From assembly GCA_950097015.1 (NCBI GenBank), contig CATNEN010000029.1, positions 8,482,001 to 8,546,000 of the forward strand: 64,000 bases of DNA, given 5' to 3'. Numbering within the stretch: the first letter of the stretch is position 1; each line of letters starts with the position of its first letter. Of this stretch, positions 42,776 to 54,700 are shown one piece after another. Source of the stretch: Macrostomum hystrix (lineage: Eukaryota > Platyhelminthes > Macrostomidae). The translations under genes were made by a program, and so were the position numbers. The notes beneath the pieces are model-generated. The model was not told the origin of the DNA. It was given only the letters and a program-made list of their open reading frames with translations, and did no database searches.

Positions 42776-43081
42776 CTAGGCGGTAAAGTATTCTAGGAAA
42801 TCTTGATAGCATAATTATAGGATAATTTTTTAAGGCAGGAATTCAGAGTCGAGAGAGAAAACTAAACAGAGCCACAGATATCATCCACACTGTTTAACAT
42901 TCACATGCTTTCAATCCGATTCGCTATTAAAGGGATATTAAAATTATAGTAAATTCATTTTATCGCTCGAGCCATCTAGGCCTTTAAACACGTGTGAAAT
43001 TTAGTTAATTCTACTAAATAAAGTTTTAAATTAATGAAGTTCAGCAATAAAGCCGCACAGACTACTGCCAGTAGGCTGGAG
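42776..43081. other. 3' flank of PNP, no feature recognised
   Basis: Unique AT-rich sequence between the array and the PNP stop codon. Confidence 0.5.
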
Positions 43082-44772
43082 CTAAAGCTGGCTGATGGTG
43101 TGTGCGATGATAGACTGCAGCCGGTGGGCGGCCAGCTGGCTGGCCTTCAGCACCTCCAGGTGCACGCCGGTCTGGTCGACCTCCGAGTCCGAGTCGGTCA
43201 CGGCCACGTTGGTGATGATTGAGAAGCCGATGACCCGCACCTTGCACTGCTTGGCCACAATCGCCTCGTGGACTGTACTCATGCCGACCACGTCGGCGCC
43301 CAGGCTGCGCAGCAATCGGCACTCGGCGGGCGTCTCGAAGTGCGGCCCGCCCAGCATGGCGTAGATGCCGGTACGGAGTGACACGCCGCTGATCGCGGCG
43401 GCGGCCGCCACCTGGACAACAGGCGGGCAGAAATTTTTGACATTGTGACCCCAGCTACCCCCGCTGCCCTTTCTACCTTTCTACCCCAGCTACCCCCGCT
43501 GCCCTTTCTACCTTTCTACCCCAGCTAACCCCTCTGCCCTTTCTACCTTTCTACCCCAGCTACCCCCTCTGCCCTTTCTACCTTTCTACCCCAGCCACCC
43601 CCGCTGCCCTTTCTACCTTTCTACCCCAGCTACCCCCGCTGCCCTTTCTACCTTTCTACCCCAGCTAACTTTCTGGTAAAAGAATCCGATTTCCTAACAA
43701 GTTTAGACTCTACAACTGGGCTTATGGTCTCTTATCTCGTGTCGGGGTTGAGTGGCAGAACGGTTAACGCGTTTGTCTCTCGCACCAAGGTCCCTGAGCT
43801 CGATACCGCGGCGAGGCAACATTCCTTTAACCCTTAGACTGCGTAGTCGACTGCACGGTTTAAACGTTGTTTGCGGGATGGCCTGCACTGCAGGCCATAG
43901 ACAACTTTTTTGGCCACTGGGGCGCAGCCGCGGAGAGAAGGCTTGGGGGCTTGTCGTGCAATTTTCGCCCTTGAGGCACAGTTAAAGTTTACACTGTGTG
44001 ACGATGATAAATTCAGGGCAGATGTACACACCTGTGTGAGAGTGTGTCTGCGTACAGTATCTGTGTGCGTGTGTGCTCAGGAGTCAGCGAATTGGGCAGA
44101 ATTGCCTCCTCGCTGGCTGCGGGTCTAGTGTCACCAAATGATGTGCCACTGCCCCGCAGCCCTCCTGCAATTAATACTCCCCCTTGGATGCGCCACAAGT
44201 TGATGCGGCATCGCCGAACAGAACCAACCATTGCAACAACTCACCTTGTCGCGCAGCTTCTTATCGTAGGCATTGTTCATTGGCACAAAGCGGTCGCCGA
44301 ACACCTCCGGGCTCAGGCCCTGCAGCGGACTGAGTCCTGAGAAGCCCGGGAAGTTGAGGTGATCCCGGATGCACATGATGTCCCCCGGCTGGAACTCCGG
44401 CCGCAGTGAGCCGGCAGCGTTGGTGAGGATGACCACTGACACGCCAAGGCGAGCCATGACCCGCATGGGGAATGAGCACTGCAGATAGCTCAGGCCCTCG
44501 TACGGGTGCAGGCGGCCCTGCATGACGCAGACCCGCCGGCCGGACAGCTGGCCCAGCACCAGCACGCCAGAGTGGCCGTGGACGGTGCTCTGGGCGAAGT
44601 GCGGAATGTCGCCGTAGCGAATGCGCACCGCCGGCTCCTGGATGCTGTCGGCCAGCATGCCCAGGCCGGAGCCGCACACAATGCCCACCTCAGGCTGATC
44701 GGCGTAGAAGGAGCGCACATAGTTAGTGGCTTCGTCAATCATTTCCATGGTAACTGCTGGTGCGGAGGCCAT
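43082..44772 (-). CDS. PNP: purine nucleoside phosphorylase
   Basis: Two exons, 44772-44245 and 43411-43082, joined in phase 0 to give 285 residues, close to the usual trimeric (PNP-I) size. The enzyme phosphorolyses inosine and guanosine to free base and ribose-1-phosphate in cytosolic purine salvage. Seen: IVCGSGLG (phosphate-binding serine), STVHGHSG, MQGRLHPYEG (phosphate and ribose contacts), ILTNAAGSL, GDIMCIRDHLNFPGFSG, GGPHFETPAECR, GADVVGMSTV, FSIITN (base-binding Asn) and the ribose-binding His in GVHLEVL. The ATG at 44,772 sits six bases after a CTCCCACAG acceptor-like site, so a 5' UTR intron or trans-spliced leader is possible. The 833-bp intron holds a C/T minisatellite and a SINE. 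Confidence 0.97.
43447..43673. repeat. 35-bp pyrimidine-rich minisatellite, PNP intron
   Basis: Six copies of a unit containing CTGCCCTTTCTACCTTTCTA, almost entirely C and T on the plus strand. Confidence 0.96.
43744..44176 (+). mobile_element. SINE family A with about 95-bp internal insertion
   Basis: Head at 43,744 (GAGTGGCAGAACGGTTAACG), body and CAGCCCTCCTGCAATTA 3' end. About 95 bases at 43,825-43,918 interrupt the body after ACATT and are absent from all other copies. The insert begins TTTAACCCTTAG and contains a perfect palindrome. Confidence 0.88.
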
Positions 44773-44902
44773 TGCGTCCTGTGGGAGTCAATTGAGATAT
44801 TGAACATTGTTGCAAATCATTTGAGGGTGTGTCCGCCCTACCTGTATATTATTCTGCTAGAAATTCAGAGCATATGAGGAGAGACGGAAGACAGCTAGCA
44901 GG

Positions 44903-44907
<5 letters not shown>
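44773..44907. other. PNP 5' flank
   Basis: Unique sequence holding the presumed PNP 5' UTR and promoter. No clear core element seen. Confidence 0.4.
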
Positions 44908-44936
<29 letters not shown>

Positions 44937-45043
44937 ATAATAATAATAATAATAATAACAATAATAATAATAATAAAGACCTGTAGCCAGCGAGGAGGCA
45001 GTTTTGCACATTTCGCTGACTCGTGAGCACACACACACAGACA

Positions 45044-45074
<31 letters not shown>

Positions 45075-45365
45075 ATACATACACACACACACTCACACAC
45101 ACACACAGACACTCTCATACATACACACACACACACACAGATACTGTACGCAGGCACTCGCTTACACAGGTGTGTACATCTGCCCCGACTTTCTCATCGT
45201 CAGGCAGTGTAAAATCAACGACCTCAACGGTGTAAATTGCACGACAAGCCCCCAAGCCTTCTCTCCGCGACTGCGCCCCAAATGAAAGCGGCCTCGCCGC
45301 GGAATCGAGCTCAGGGACCTTGGTACGAGAGGCAAACGCATTAACCGTTCTGCTAATCAGCCCCA
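44908..45365 (-). mobile_element. SINE family A with expanded TAA tail and CA microsatellite
   Basis: Minus-strand copy. The tRNA-like head is near 45,320-45,360. The region corresponding to CTGTGTGCGTGTGTGCTC has expanded into (CA)n at about 45,030-45,140, and the 3' tail into about 70 bases of (TAA/ACA)n at 44,908-44,978. Confidence 0.85.
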
Positions 45366-45464
45366 GAAAACTGGGATCTTTAGAAGTGCAAGCTTAGGAA
45401 CTGAGATCCCAATTTTGAAGAAGACTGGAGTAAGAGATACAACCACGGCACACTGGTATGTTGG

Positions 45465-45640
45465 AGACAAGCCGTGTACAGCTGTTCAGTCTATGGACTG
45501 TAAGGCCACCAAACTTTCGAAAACTGAACTGAAGCAATAGGGGGGTTCCTGGGCTGGGATTCGAACTACAGACCTCTCGATCATAAGTCCGAAGAAGTCC
45601 TGACCAATGGCCTACAAGCTGCTAAGTAGTTTACACACGA
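45465..45640 (-). mobile_element. SINE family B-like copy with different tRNA-like head
   Basis: Contains CTGTTCAGTCTATGGACTG as in family B. The head, read on the minus strand, has GACTTATGATCGAGAGGTCT and a B-box-like GTTCGAATCCC. The anticodon-loop region differs from the copies at 25,1xx and 49,3xx. Confidence 0.6.
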
Positions 45641-45940
45641 TAATAGTGTGACACAAAATACTCCAGCTCTTATCTATAGCTCAAATATATAATTCTTATC
45701 GATTCGGAAGATCCGAAAGCCGCTTTGAACTGGTTTCTGGGGTCGTTGTACTACAGTATATGCATTTCCGACTAGCAAGCCGATATAACAAATTAATAAG
45801 ATACGACCGCTCAATTCGCTATCGCTGCTAAAACGACTCCTTTGCAGATTTTCAGATTTTCAAAACAAATGGATTCGAAACCTCAATTTGCTGAAACGAT
45901 TTCAAGAGCACCAATTAAAACGTTTAAAAAGTTTTCAGGC

Positions 45941-46212
45941 CGAGCGGACTGGCAGAGCGGTCTAATTAACGCGTTTGCCTCTCGCGTTCGTGTTTGTTCG
46001 TCTACACGAAAAAACACAGGGGCTTTTCGTGTAGTTTACACCATTTAGGGCCAACCTCCAAGGTACAGTAAAAGTGTACACTGCCTGACGATGAGAAGTC
46101 AGGGCAGGTGTACACACCTGTGTGAGTGTATGCCTATCTACGGTATCTGAGTGCCTGTGTGCTCAGGAGTCATGTGCCATTGCCCGCAGCCCTCCTGCAA
46201 ATATTATTTCTG
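45941..46212 (+). mobile_element. SINE family A, diverged
   Basis: Head GACTGGCAGAGCGGTCTAAT, then a partly substituted middle, the conserved hairpin (GTGTACACTGCCTGACGATG) and the 3' GCCCGCAGCCCTCCTGCAAA. Confidence 0.8.
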
Positions 46213-47125
46213 GGGAGACGTAAGAAAGTCAAGCTGCTGGTTTGACTGTCGTTAAACTATGCTTCATTGTCGCTAAAAGGTTGTTTAAGTTTTCTGCGAA
46301 ACTGCGAATAAAGAGTCCCTTTCGAATATTTTGTGTTTCTCGGTGGTCGTCTAATAAAGGGCTGCCATCGGTACGCATAGAAAACAGTCCTTACCTGAGG
46401 ATTCGGCAGTCAATAAGTCAATTTAATACAAAGGCGAACTCAATTGAGCACAGAGACTATGGCCAGGTCTCTGGAGTTCCGGCCAGGTTTTATAACAATC
46501 CGGTGGTGGTACCGCAGGGGTGGATGGTGTGGGGTCTTAGCCTTCCAGACCGTGGGTGGCTGTCGGTATCTAGGCAGCCCATTAGACTGGCACATCGCCT
46601 TATCTCTAGGCTGTGAGGGTTGGTCATGGTTGGAGTAGTCATCAAGCCGCAATGATAATGGCCCAGTTGCTGCAGATATGACAAGACTTGTAGCAGTGAT
46701 GAGTCATTTCTATTCGACTCTGGCAAGCCCTTGTCACGTGTCGAGTTAAAATGTCTGAAGGACTGTCAGGTACTGTCAAGTGTCTGCGCTAGCATGCTGT
46801 GTCTGGCTTGGCTTGTTTTACTGAAAATCTTTCGCATTCAAAGTCTGCTTACGGGAAATTATTTTGAGCACTGATTTAAAATTATAGTACTGTGAAAATA
46901 CCGGTCAGACAGATAGACAGATCTTAGAGATTTAGAATAGGTGGATTGATAGTGACATTGACTAGCAGTTAGTTAATACTGCATGCATGATTTAAAAAAC
47001 TTCATTAAAATACTATATGTACTCGTATGTATTAATAGCTCGTACATACATCCGTATTACGCTGTGTTAAAATATATCCGAGATACAGCTTGTAGATTAA
47101 AAAACGACTATCTTAAACGAGCGGA
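46213..47125. other. intergenic, no gene recognised
   Basis: Unique sequence, with a GC-richer patch at about 46,440-46,740 that is open on both strands. Neither translation shows a family I know. It may be an old transposon remnant. Confidence 0.4.
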
Positions 47126-47828
47126 TAAATTGGCAGTTGGGAGAGGGGATCAATTGGTAATGGGAGATGGGATTAATTGGAAATGGGAGATGGGATAAAT
47201 TGGTAGTTGGGAGAGGGTATCCATTTGTAATGGCAGATGGGATAAATTGGTAGTTAGGAGATAGGATAAATTGGCAGTTGGGAGAGTGGATAAATGGTAG
47301 TTGGGAGAGGGGATAAATTGGTAGTTAGGAGATGAGATAAATCGGTAGTTAGGAGATGGGATAAATTGGCAGTTGGGAGAGGGGATACATTGGTAGTTGG
47401 GAGAGGGGATAAATAAGCAGTTGGGAGAGGGGATCAACTGGTAATGGGAGAGGGGATCAATTGGTAATGGGAGAGGGGATCAATTGGTAATGGGAGAGGG
47501 GATACATTGGCAGTTGGGAGAGGGGATCAATTGGTAATGGGAGAGGGGATCAATTGGTAATGGGAGAGGGGATAAATTGGTAATGGGAGAGGGGATCAAT
47601 TGGTAATGGGAGAGGGGATAAATTGGCAGTTGAGAGAGGGGATCAATTGGTAATGGGAGAGGGGATCAATTGGTAATGGGAGAGGGGATCAATTGGTAAT
47701 GGGAGAGGGGATAAATTGGCAGTTGAGAGAGGGGATCAATTGGTAATGGGAGAGGGGATCAATTGGTAATGGGAGAGGGGATCAATTGGTAATGGGAGAG
47801 GGATAAATTGGCAGTTGGGAGAGGTAAT
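47126..47828. repeat. 23-bp minisatellite upstream of CAP gene 3' end
   Basis: About 30 units of GGGAGAGGGGATCAATTGGT plus AAT, with AAATTGGCAGTT variants. The left half is more diverged than the right, suggesting growth toward the right edge. Confidence 0.95.
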
Positions 47829-48013
47829 GAATCGACCTAGAAGCAAAGAGTTGAAGCAAAGCACGCAGTGTAAATATAATTATCAGCCGAACCATATAGG
47901 GCAATAAATTTATTTAGATCCAATCTGTCACAATGTAATTCAGTCACCACATGGACAACATAGACCTGATTTAACTAGCCCGACATCATCAGAAGTTAGA
48001 GTCCGTTTATCAT

Positions 48014-49960
48014 TCACTTGGGCGATCGGGCCTTAACGCTGTCCCTGTTCACAACCAGCGTGTCGCGCAGAACAAGCGGCTTGCACAAGTTGCACACCTT
48101 GGGACACTTGGGGGCATAGTTAGTATAGGAGCAGATGCCGTTGAAGGTGCAATAATCACTGGGGATGGTGGAGTCGGCGCAAGTGTCTGCAATTTTTGTT
48201 AAAGTTTTTTGTCAGTATGCATGACGCGTTTCAGACCACTGCTAGTAGAATTTCTGCCAAAAAACTTGAAATGTGTACTGATAGGCCGCCAATTTACAAG
48301 TTAGATGACACATACCTACCAAGGTCCCTGAGCGCGATCCTTTGTCGAGGCCAGATTAATTTGGGGCGCAGCCGTGGAGAGAAGGCTTGCGAGAAATTTG
48401 TCGAGTAATTTACCTCCATGGTGGGCCAACCCCAAAGCACAATGAGATTGCACACTGCATGACAATGTAAAATTCGGGGCAGATGTTAAACACCTGTTTG
48501 AGTATGTAAGTTCGGGTCTACTGGCACCTGTGCCCACAGCCCTCCTGCTTCTTGGAGTAATTCGAAGCAAAAACGTATTGATGGAAAAAAAGACGATGGC
48601 ATGGAAGGGGAGTCGAACTCACTCTCGCACTTGTCCCCATAGAAGCCGGCCGGGCATTTGCAGGCGCAGTTGACGGTGTCCAGAGTGCCGCCGTTCTGGC
48701 AGGCGGAGATGGTGCAGGCGCAGTCGGAGTCGCACTGGTCCTTGCGCAGGCAGAGGCCGCGTTGCTTGAACGAATAGTCGCCCTTGCACTGGCTGCCCTC
48801 AGTGCCGCTCACGTAGGGCGACTCGCCGTTGTAGTTGCCGCCGAAAGCGTAGTTGCAAACCACGTTGTAGGGGTAGTTGCTGCACTGCGACACTCCGCAA
48901 CCAACCAGAGTGGTCTTGGCCCACACAACCTGCGTGTAATGGCCGCACACACCGGAGCAGGCCTTGGTGCTGTAGGTGTAGTCTTTGTACTCGTCAAACC
49001 ACATCTGCACGTAGCTGCAACAGGCGATGCGAGTTTGGGCGCATTTGATTACCATTTTTACTTGAGAAAGTCAGGGCCAGATGAACAGTGCCGAATGCTG
49101 CACTGAGGGGAATTCTATCTAGCGCAGCCGCAGCTATTGCGCGACACATCTGAAGGCTGCGTACGGCTGTTCAGTCCATGGACTGGGGGGGACGCCACAC
49201 CCACCATCACATCCACCAGCTAATGCTGGCACCCATTAAACAGCTGGGTGAACTGAAGCAATGCAGAGTTAAATGTATACAGACACACAGAGGAAATTGT
49301 ACCGGTAGAGCCGAGAATTGAATCCTCGACCTTCAAGTCGTGAGTACGACGCTCTAACCACTATAGGCTACAATAAGGTAAAATTGATTCCAATATTTAG
49401 CTGGTGCGTAAATCTGGGTGTTAGTTCTATACCTATCTCCCAATCCCTTTTTCTATAATGATGAAAGTGCTCACGAGCTGAAGTTGCTACTGTAGCCGCC
49501 GGCCCAGTTCTGGCCAACCCAGCTGTAGCCGGGCAGGGCGCGGTCGGCCCCGGTGTCATGTCCGGCGATGCATTTCTTCACCCAGTTGTTGGCGCTGTCC
49601 ATCAGCCGGTCGTCCCACTCCTGTCGGTCAGAATCGGCATGCGATATTTAAAGAGGCCAATATACTGAAAGCTCAGGTTCACAGACTCACCAGGACAGGC
49701 ATGTTAGCCGCTTTGGGCTGAGTTCCGACGAGTCCCTGCGCCGTGCGGGCTCGCAGAACGTTGTGCGCGTCCAGAAGGGCCTGCTTCTGGTCAGCGGTCA
49801 GGCTCACCAGCTGAGCGTTGCACACGGCTGCCATAGCAACCAGGGCCCACGTTAGAGCTGCAGACAAGAGCAAGCAGGAGGCGGGCAATGTGGAGAGTTT
49901 ATGAAATTTACAATTCAGTTCAAACGTTTTACGTCAACACTTACCAAACACAATGGCCAT
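48014..49960 (-). CDS. secreted CAP superfamily protein with EGF-like and ShK-like domains
   Basis: Five exons: 49960-49945, 49857-49691, 49620-49475, 49014-48623 and 48186-48014. They total 894 nt, 297 residues, in phase. A tiny first exon (MAIVF) helps encode a signal peptide of about 20 residues. The CAP (SCP/TAPS) domain shows DAHNVLRA with His37, MPVLEWDDRL, GQNWAGG, GHYTQVVWAKTTLVGCG with His135, and CNYAFGGNYNGESPY. Then come an EGF-like module (CQNGGTL...CKCPAGFYGDKCE) and a six-Cys ShK-like module (CAD...YCTFNGIC...CPKVCNLC). CAP proteins are extracellular with varied roles. No specific function can be read from the sequence. It ends in a short basic tail. Introns contain a family A SINE and a family B SINE. 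Confidence 0.94.
48316..48550 (+). mobile_element. SINE family A, diverged, CAP intron 4
   Basis: Lacks the first half of the head. The body (TTTGGGGCGCAGCCGTGGAG) and 3' CCACAGCCCTCCTGC are recognisable with many substitutions. Confidence 0.75.
49113..49376 (-). mobile_element. SINE family B, CAP intron 3
   Basis: Contains TGTTCAGTCCATGGACTGGG and ATGCTGGCACCCATTAAACA, with a minus-strand tRNA-like head at about 49,310-49,370 (B-box-like GATTCAATTCTC). It fills most of the 460-bp intron. Confidence 0.78.
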
Positions 49961-50039
49961 AACTGAACAGTCGTGTCCTAGCTGAAGAATCTTGTCTGAT
50001 GCAGCTACCGATTGAAGTAGTGGTGCAACTTTGTACCTG

Positions 50040-50047
50040 TATTTATA
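50040..50047 (-). promoter_or_regulatory. possible TATA box of CAP gene
   Basis: TATAAATA on the minus strand, 80 bases upstream of the CAP start codon. It predicts a transcription start near 50,010 and a short 5' UTR. Confidence 0.5.
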
Positions 50048-50514
50048 ACCCAAAAACCTGAACAGGATATTGGCACATTTCGAACACCTGGGTGCCGATT
50101 CTGACTCCGATCCGGAAATGAAAGTTTTTCTTACTACTCGTCACGCAACGAGCGCGCTTCGTTTCGATTGGAAAAATAAACTTTCCATTATTTGCAGTGC
50201 GCCATTGGACACAGTTTGATTGCCACGCAACTACTTTAAATAATTTCCGCCGCGTAGTAGCAAAAGTTTGCAAAATTTGGCCCATTTTAATCTGACATTT
50301 TTAAATCCTTTGTTTGCTCTCCGTGAGGTTCAGCCCACTGTTAGTGCCCGCTGTCCGTTCCATTTGAGCGTAAATTTTGTAAAATAACGCAAACCTGTCT
50401 TTTTTACAAACTAAAAACCAAATATACTTTAGTGCTTCGGCGTGTGCAAAAATACCTAACCCGTGCACTGCAGCCCCTGTTCTGAATAGTCTTGATATGT
50501 TTAGAATGCAATGG

Positions 50515-51450
50515 GTAGATTTTGAAGCTCTTGGGGTAGGTTTTGAAGCTCTTGGGGTAGGTTTTGAAGTTCTTGGGGTAGGTTTTGAAGCTCTTGGGGT
50601 AGGTTTTGAAGCTCTTGGGGGAGGTTTTGAAGCTCTTGGGGTAGGTTTTGAAGCTCTTGGGGTAGGTTTTGAAGCTCTTGGGGTAGGTTTTGAAGTTCTT
50701 GGGGTAGGTTTTGAAGCTCTTGGGGTAGGTTTTGAAGCTTTTGGGGTTTTGAAGCTCTTGGGGTAGGTTTTGAAGCTCTTGGGGTAGGTTTTGAAGCTCT
50801 TGGGGTAGGTTTTGAAGCTCTTGGGGTAGATTTTGAAGCTCTTGGGGTAGGTTTTGAAGCTTTTGGGGTTTTGAAGCTCTTGGGGTAGGTTTTGAAGCTC
50901 TTGGGGCAGGTTTTGAAGCTCTTGGGGTAGGTTTTGAAGCTCTTGGGGTAGGTTTTGAAGCTCTTGGGGTAGGTTTTGAAGCTTTTGGGGTTTTGAAGCT
51001 CTTGGGGTAGGTTTTGAAGCTTTTGAGGTTTTGAAGCTCTTGGGGTAGGTTTTGAAGCTCTTGTGGTAGGTTTTGAAGCTCTTGGGGTAGGTTTTGAAGC
51101 TCTTGGGGTAGGTTTTGAAGCTCTTGGGGTAGGTTTTGAAGCTTTTGGGGTTTTGAAGCTCTTGGGGTAGGTTTTGAAGCTTTTGGGGTTTTGAAGCTCT
51201 TGGGGTAGGTTTTGAAGCTCTTGGGGTAGGTTTTGAAGCTCTTGGGGTAGGTTTTGAAGCTCTTGGGGTAGGTTTTGAAGCTCTTGGGGGAGGTTTTGAA
51301 GCTCTTGGGGTAGGTTTTGAAGCTCTTGGGGTAGGTTTTGAAGCTCTTGGGGGAGGTTTTGAAGCTCTTGGGGTAGGTTTTGAAGCTTTTGGGGTTTTGA
51401 AGCTCTTGGGGCAGGTTTTGAAGCTCTTGGGGTAGGTTTTAAAGCTTGAA
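50515..51450. repeat. 21-bp satellite A between CAP and KDM8
   Basis: About 44 units of TTTTGAAGCTCTTGGGGTAG plus G, punctuated at intervals by a shortened TTTTGAAGCTTTTGGGG unit. The 416-codon minus-strand frame across it is a by-product of the 21-bp period. Confidence 0.97.
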
Positions 51451-51744
51451 TTTTTGAAGATCGGAGTCAAAGGTCGTTGATCGAATTTTGATTGATCGAT
51501 TGGTTGAATTTTGACCAGCAAAGCGGAATTCACTTTCTGCATCATTACCAATGCAAATTTTGGTTTCTAAATCAGTATACTTGCAAGCAACTATGCTCCC
51601 TGTTGGGGAGCTTAAACCTGAATGTAATAGTAGTTATAATTATACTAATGTAGTTAAGCTTATTAAAAATGCGTGTAAATTTGTCATCATATTCGGCATC
51701 TTTTGGTGAAGAAACGGTGAAAATCGGTTGAGCCGTTCGAGAGA

Positions 51745-54700
51745 TAGCAAGAATCTAGTGCAGTTTAGCAAGAATAAAATGCAGTTTAGCAAGAGTCTAA
51801 TGCAGTTTAGCAAGAATCTAATGCAGTTTAGCAAGAGTCTAATGCAGTTTAGCAAGAGTCTAATGCAGTTTAGCAAGATTCTTTGCAGTTTAGCAAGAAT
51901 CTAATGCAGTTTAGCAAGAGTCTAATGCAGTTTAGCAAGAATCTAATTCAGTTTAGCAAGATTCTTTGCAGTTTAGCAAGAATCTAATGCAGTTTAGCAA
52001 GAATCTAATGCAGTTTAGCAAGAGTCTAATGCAGTTTAGCAAGAGTCTAATGCAGTTTAGCAAGAGTCTAATGCAGTTTAGCAAGATTCTTTGCAGTTTA
52101 GCAAGAATCTAATGCAGTTTAGCAAGAATCTAATGCAGTTTAGCAAGAGTCTAATGCAGTTTAGCAAGAATCTAATTCAGTTTAGCAAGAGTCTAATGCA
52201 GTTTAGCAAGAGTCTAATGCAGTTTAGCAAGATTCTTTGCAGTTTAGCAAGAATCTAATGCAGTTTAGCAAGAGTCTAATGCAGTTTAGCAAGAATCTAA
52301 TTCAGTTTAGCAAGATTCTTTGCAGTTTAGCAAGAATCTAATGCAGTTTAGCAAGAATCTAATGCAGTTTAGCAAGAGTCTAATGCAGTTTAGCAAGAGT
52401 CTAATGCAGTTTAGCAAGAGTCTAATGCAGTTTAGCAAGATTCTTTGCAGTTTAGCAAGAATCTAATGCAGTTTAGCAAGAATCTAATGCAGTTTAGCAA
52501 GAATCTAGTGCAGTTTAGCAAGAATCTAATGCAGTTTAGCAAGAATCTAATGCAGTTTAGCAAGAGTCTAATGCAGTTTAGCAAGAATCTAATGCAGTTT
52601 AGCAAGAATCTAGTGCAGTTTAGCAAGAATCTAATGCAGTTTAGCAAGAGTCTAATGCAGTTTAGCAAGAATCTAATGCAGTTTAGCAAGAATCTAGTGC
52701 AGTTTAGCAAGAATCTAATGCAGTTTAGCAAGAGTCTAATGCAGTTTAGCAAGAATCTAATTCAGTTTAGCAAGAGTCTAATGCAGTTTAGCAAGAGTCT
52801 AATGCAGTTTAGCAAGAGTCTAATGCAGTTTAGCAAGAGTCTAATGCAGTTTAGCAAGAGTCTAATGCAGTTTAGCAAGAGTCTAATGCATTTTAGCAAG
52901 ATTCTTTGCAGTTTAGCAAGAGTCTAATGCAGTTTAGCAAGAGTCTAATGCAGTTTAGCAAGAGTCTAATGCAGTTTAGCAAGAGTCTAATGCAGTTTAG
53001 CAAGATTCTTTGCAGTTTAGCAAGAATCTAATGCAGTTTAGCAAGAGTCTAATGCAGTTTAGCAAGAGTCTAATGCAGTTAAGCAAGAGTCTAATGCAGT
53101 TTAGCAAGATTCTTTGCAGTTTAGCAAGAATCTAATGCAGTTTAGCAAGAATCTAATTCAGTTTAGCAAGACTCTAATGCAGTTTAGCAAGAGTCTAATG
53201 CAGTTTAGCAAGAGTCTAATGCAGTTTAGCAAGATTCTTTGCAGTTTAGCAAGAATCTAATGCAGTTTAGCAAGAATCTAATGCAGTTTAGCAAGAATCT
53301 AATGCAGTTTAGCAAGAATCTAATGCAGTTTAGCAAGATTCTTTGCAGTTTAGCAAGAGTCTAATGCAGTTTAGCAAGAGTCTAATGCAGTTTAGCAAGA
53401 ATCTAATGCAGTTTAGCAAGAATCTAATGCAGTTTAGCAAGAATCTAATGCAGTTTAGCAAGAATCTAATGCAGTTTAGCAAGAATCTAATGCAGTTTAG
53501 CAAGAGTCTAATGCAGTTTAGCAAGAATCTAATTCAGTTTAGCAAGAGTCTAATGCAGTTTAGCAAGAGTCTAATGCAGTTTAGCAAGAGTCTAATGCAG
53601 TTTAGCAAGAGTCTAATGCAGTTTAGCAAGAGTCTAATGCAGTTTAGCAAGATTCTTTGCAGTTTAGCAAGAGTCTAATGCAGTTTAGCAAGAGTCTAAT
53701 GCAGTTTAGCAAGAGTCTAATGCAGTTTAGCAAGAGTCTAATGCAGTTTAGCAAGAGTCTAATGCAGTTTAGCAAGATTCTTTGCAGTTTAGCAAGAATC
53801 TAATGCAGTTTAGCAAGAGTCTAATGCAGTTTAGCAAGAGTCTAATGCAGTTAAGCAAGAGTCTAATGCAGTTTAGCAAGATTCTTTGCAGTTTAGCAAG
53901 AATCTAATGCAGTTTAGCAAGAATCTAATTCAGTTTAGCAAGACTCTAATGCAGTTTAGCAAGAGTCTAATGCAGTTTAGCAAGAGTCTAATGCAGTTTA
54001 GCAAGAGTCTAATGCAGTTTAGCAAGATTCTTTGCAGTTTAGCAAGAATCTAATGCAGTTTAGCAAGAGTCTAATGCAGTTTAGCAAGAATCTAATTCAG
54101 TTTAGCAAGATTCTTTGCAGTTTAGCAAGAATCTAATGCAGTTTAGCAAGAGTCTAATGCAGTTTAGCAAGAATCTAATTCAGTTTAGCAAGATTCTTTG
54201 CAGTTTAGCAAGAATCTAATGCAGTTTAGCAAGAGTCTAATGCAGTTTAGCAAGAGTCTAATGCAGTTTAGCAAGAGTCTAATGCAGTTTAGCAAGAGTC
54301 TAATGCAGTTTAGCAAGATTCTTTGCAGTTTAGCAAGAGTCTAATGCAGTTTAGCAAGAGTCTAATGCAGTTTAGCAAGAGTCTAATGCAGTTTAGCAAG
54401 AGTCTAATGCAGTTTAGCAAGAGTCTAATGCAGTTTAGCAAGATTCTTTGCAGTTTAGCAAGAATCTAATGCAGTTTAGCAAGAGTCTAATGCAGTTTAG
54501 CAAGAGTCTAATGCAGTTAAGCAAGAGTCTAATGCAGTTTAGCAAGATTCTTTGCAGTTTAGCAAGAATCTAATGCAGTTTAGCAAGAATCTAATTCAGT
54601 TTAGCAAGACTCTAATGCAGTTTAGCAAGAGTCTAATGCAGTTTAGCAAGAGTCTAATGCAGTTTAGCAAGAGTCTAATGCAGTTTAGCAAGATTCTTTG

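Noticed and set aside
46242-46726. Overlapping frames on both strands in a GC-richer patch
   Set aside because: Neither translation shows recognisable motifs, and no splice or start context supports one over the other.
50301-51551. 416-codon minus-strand Lys/Pro/Ser-rich frame
   Set aside because: The 21-bp satellite unit equals seven codons. Flanking residues show no conserved domain.
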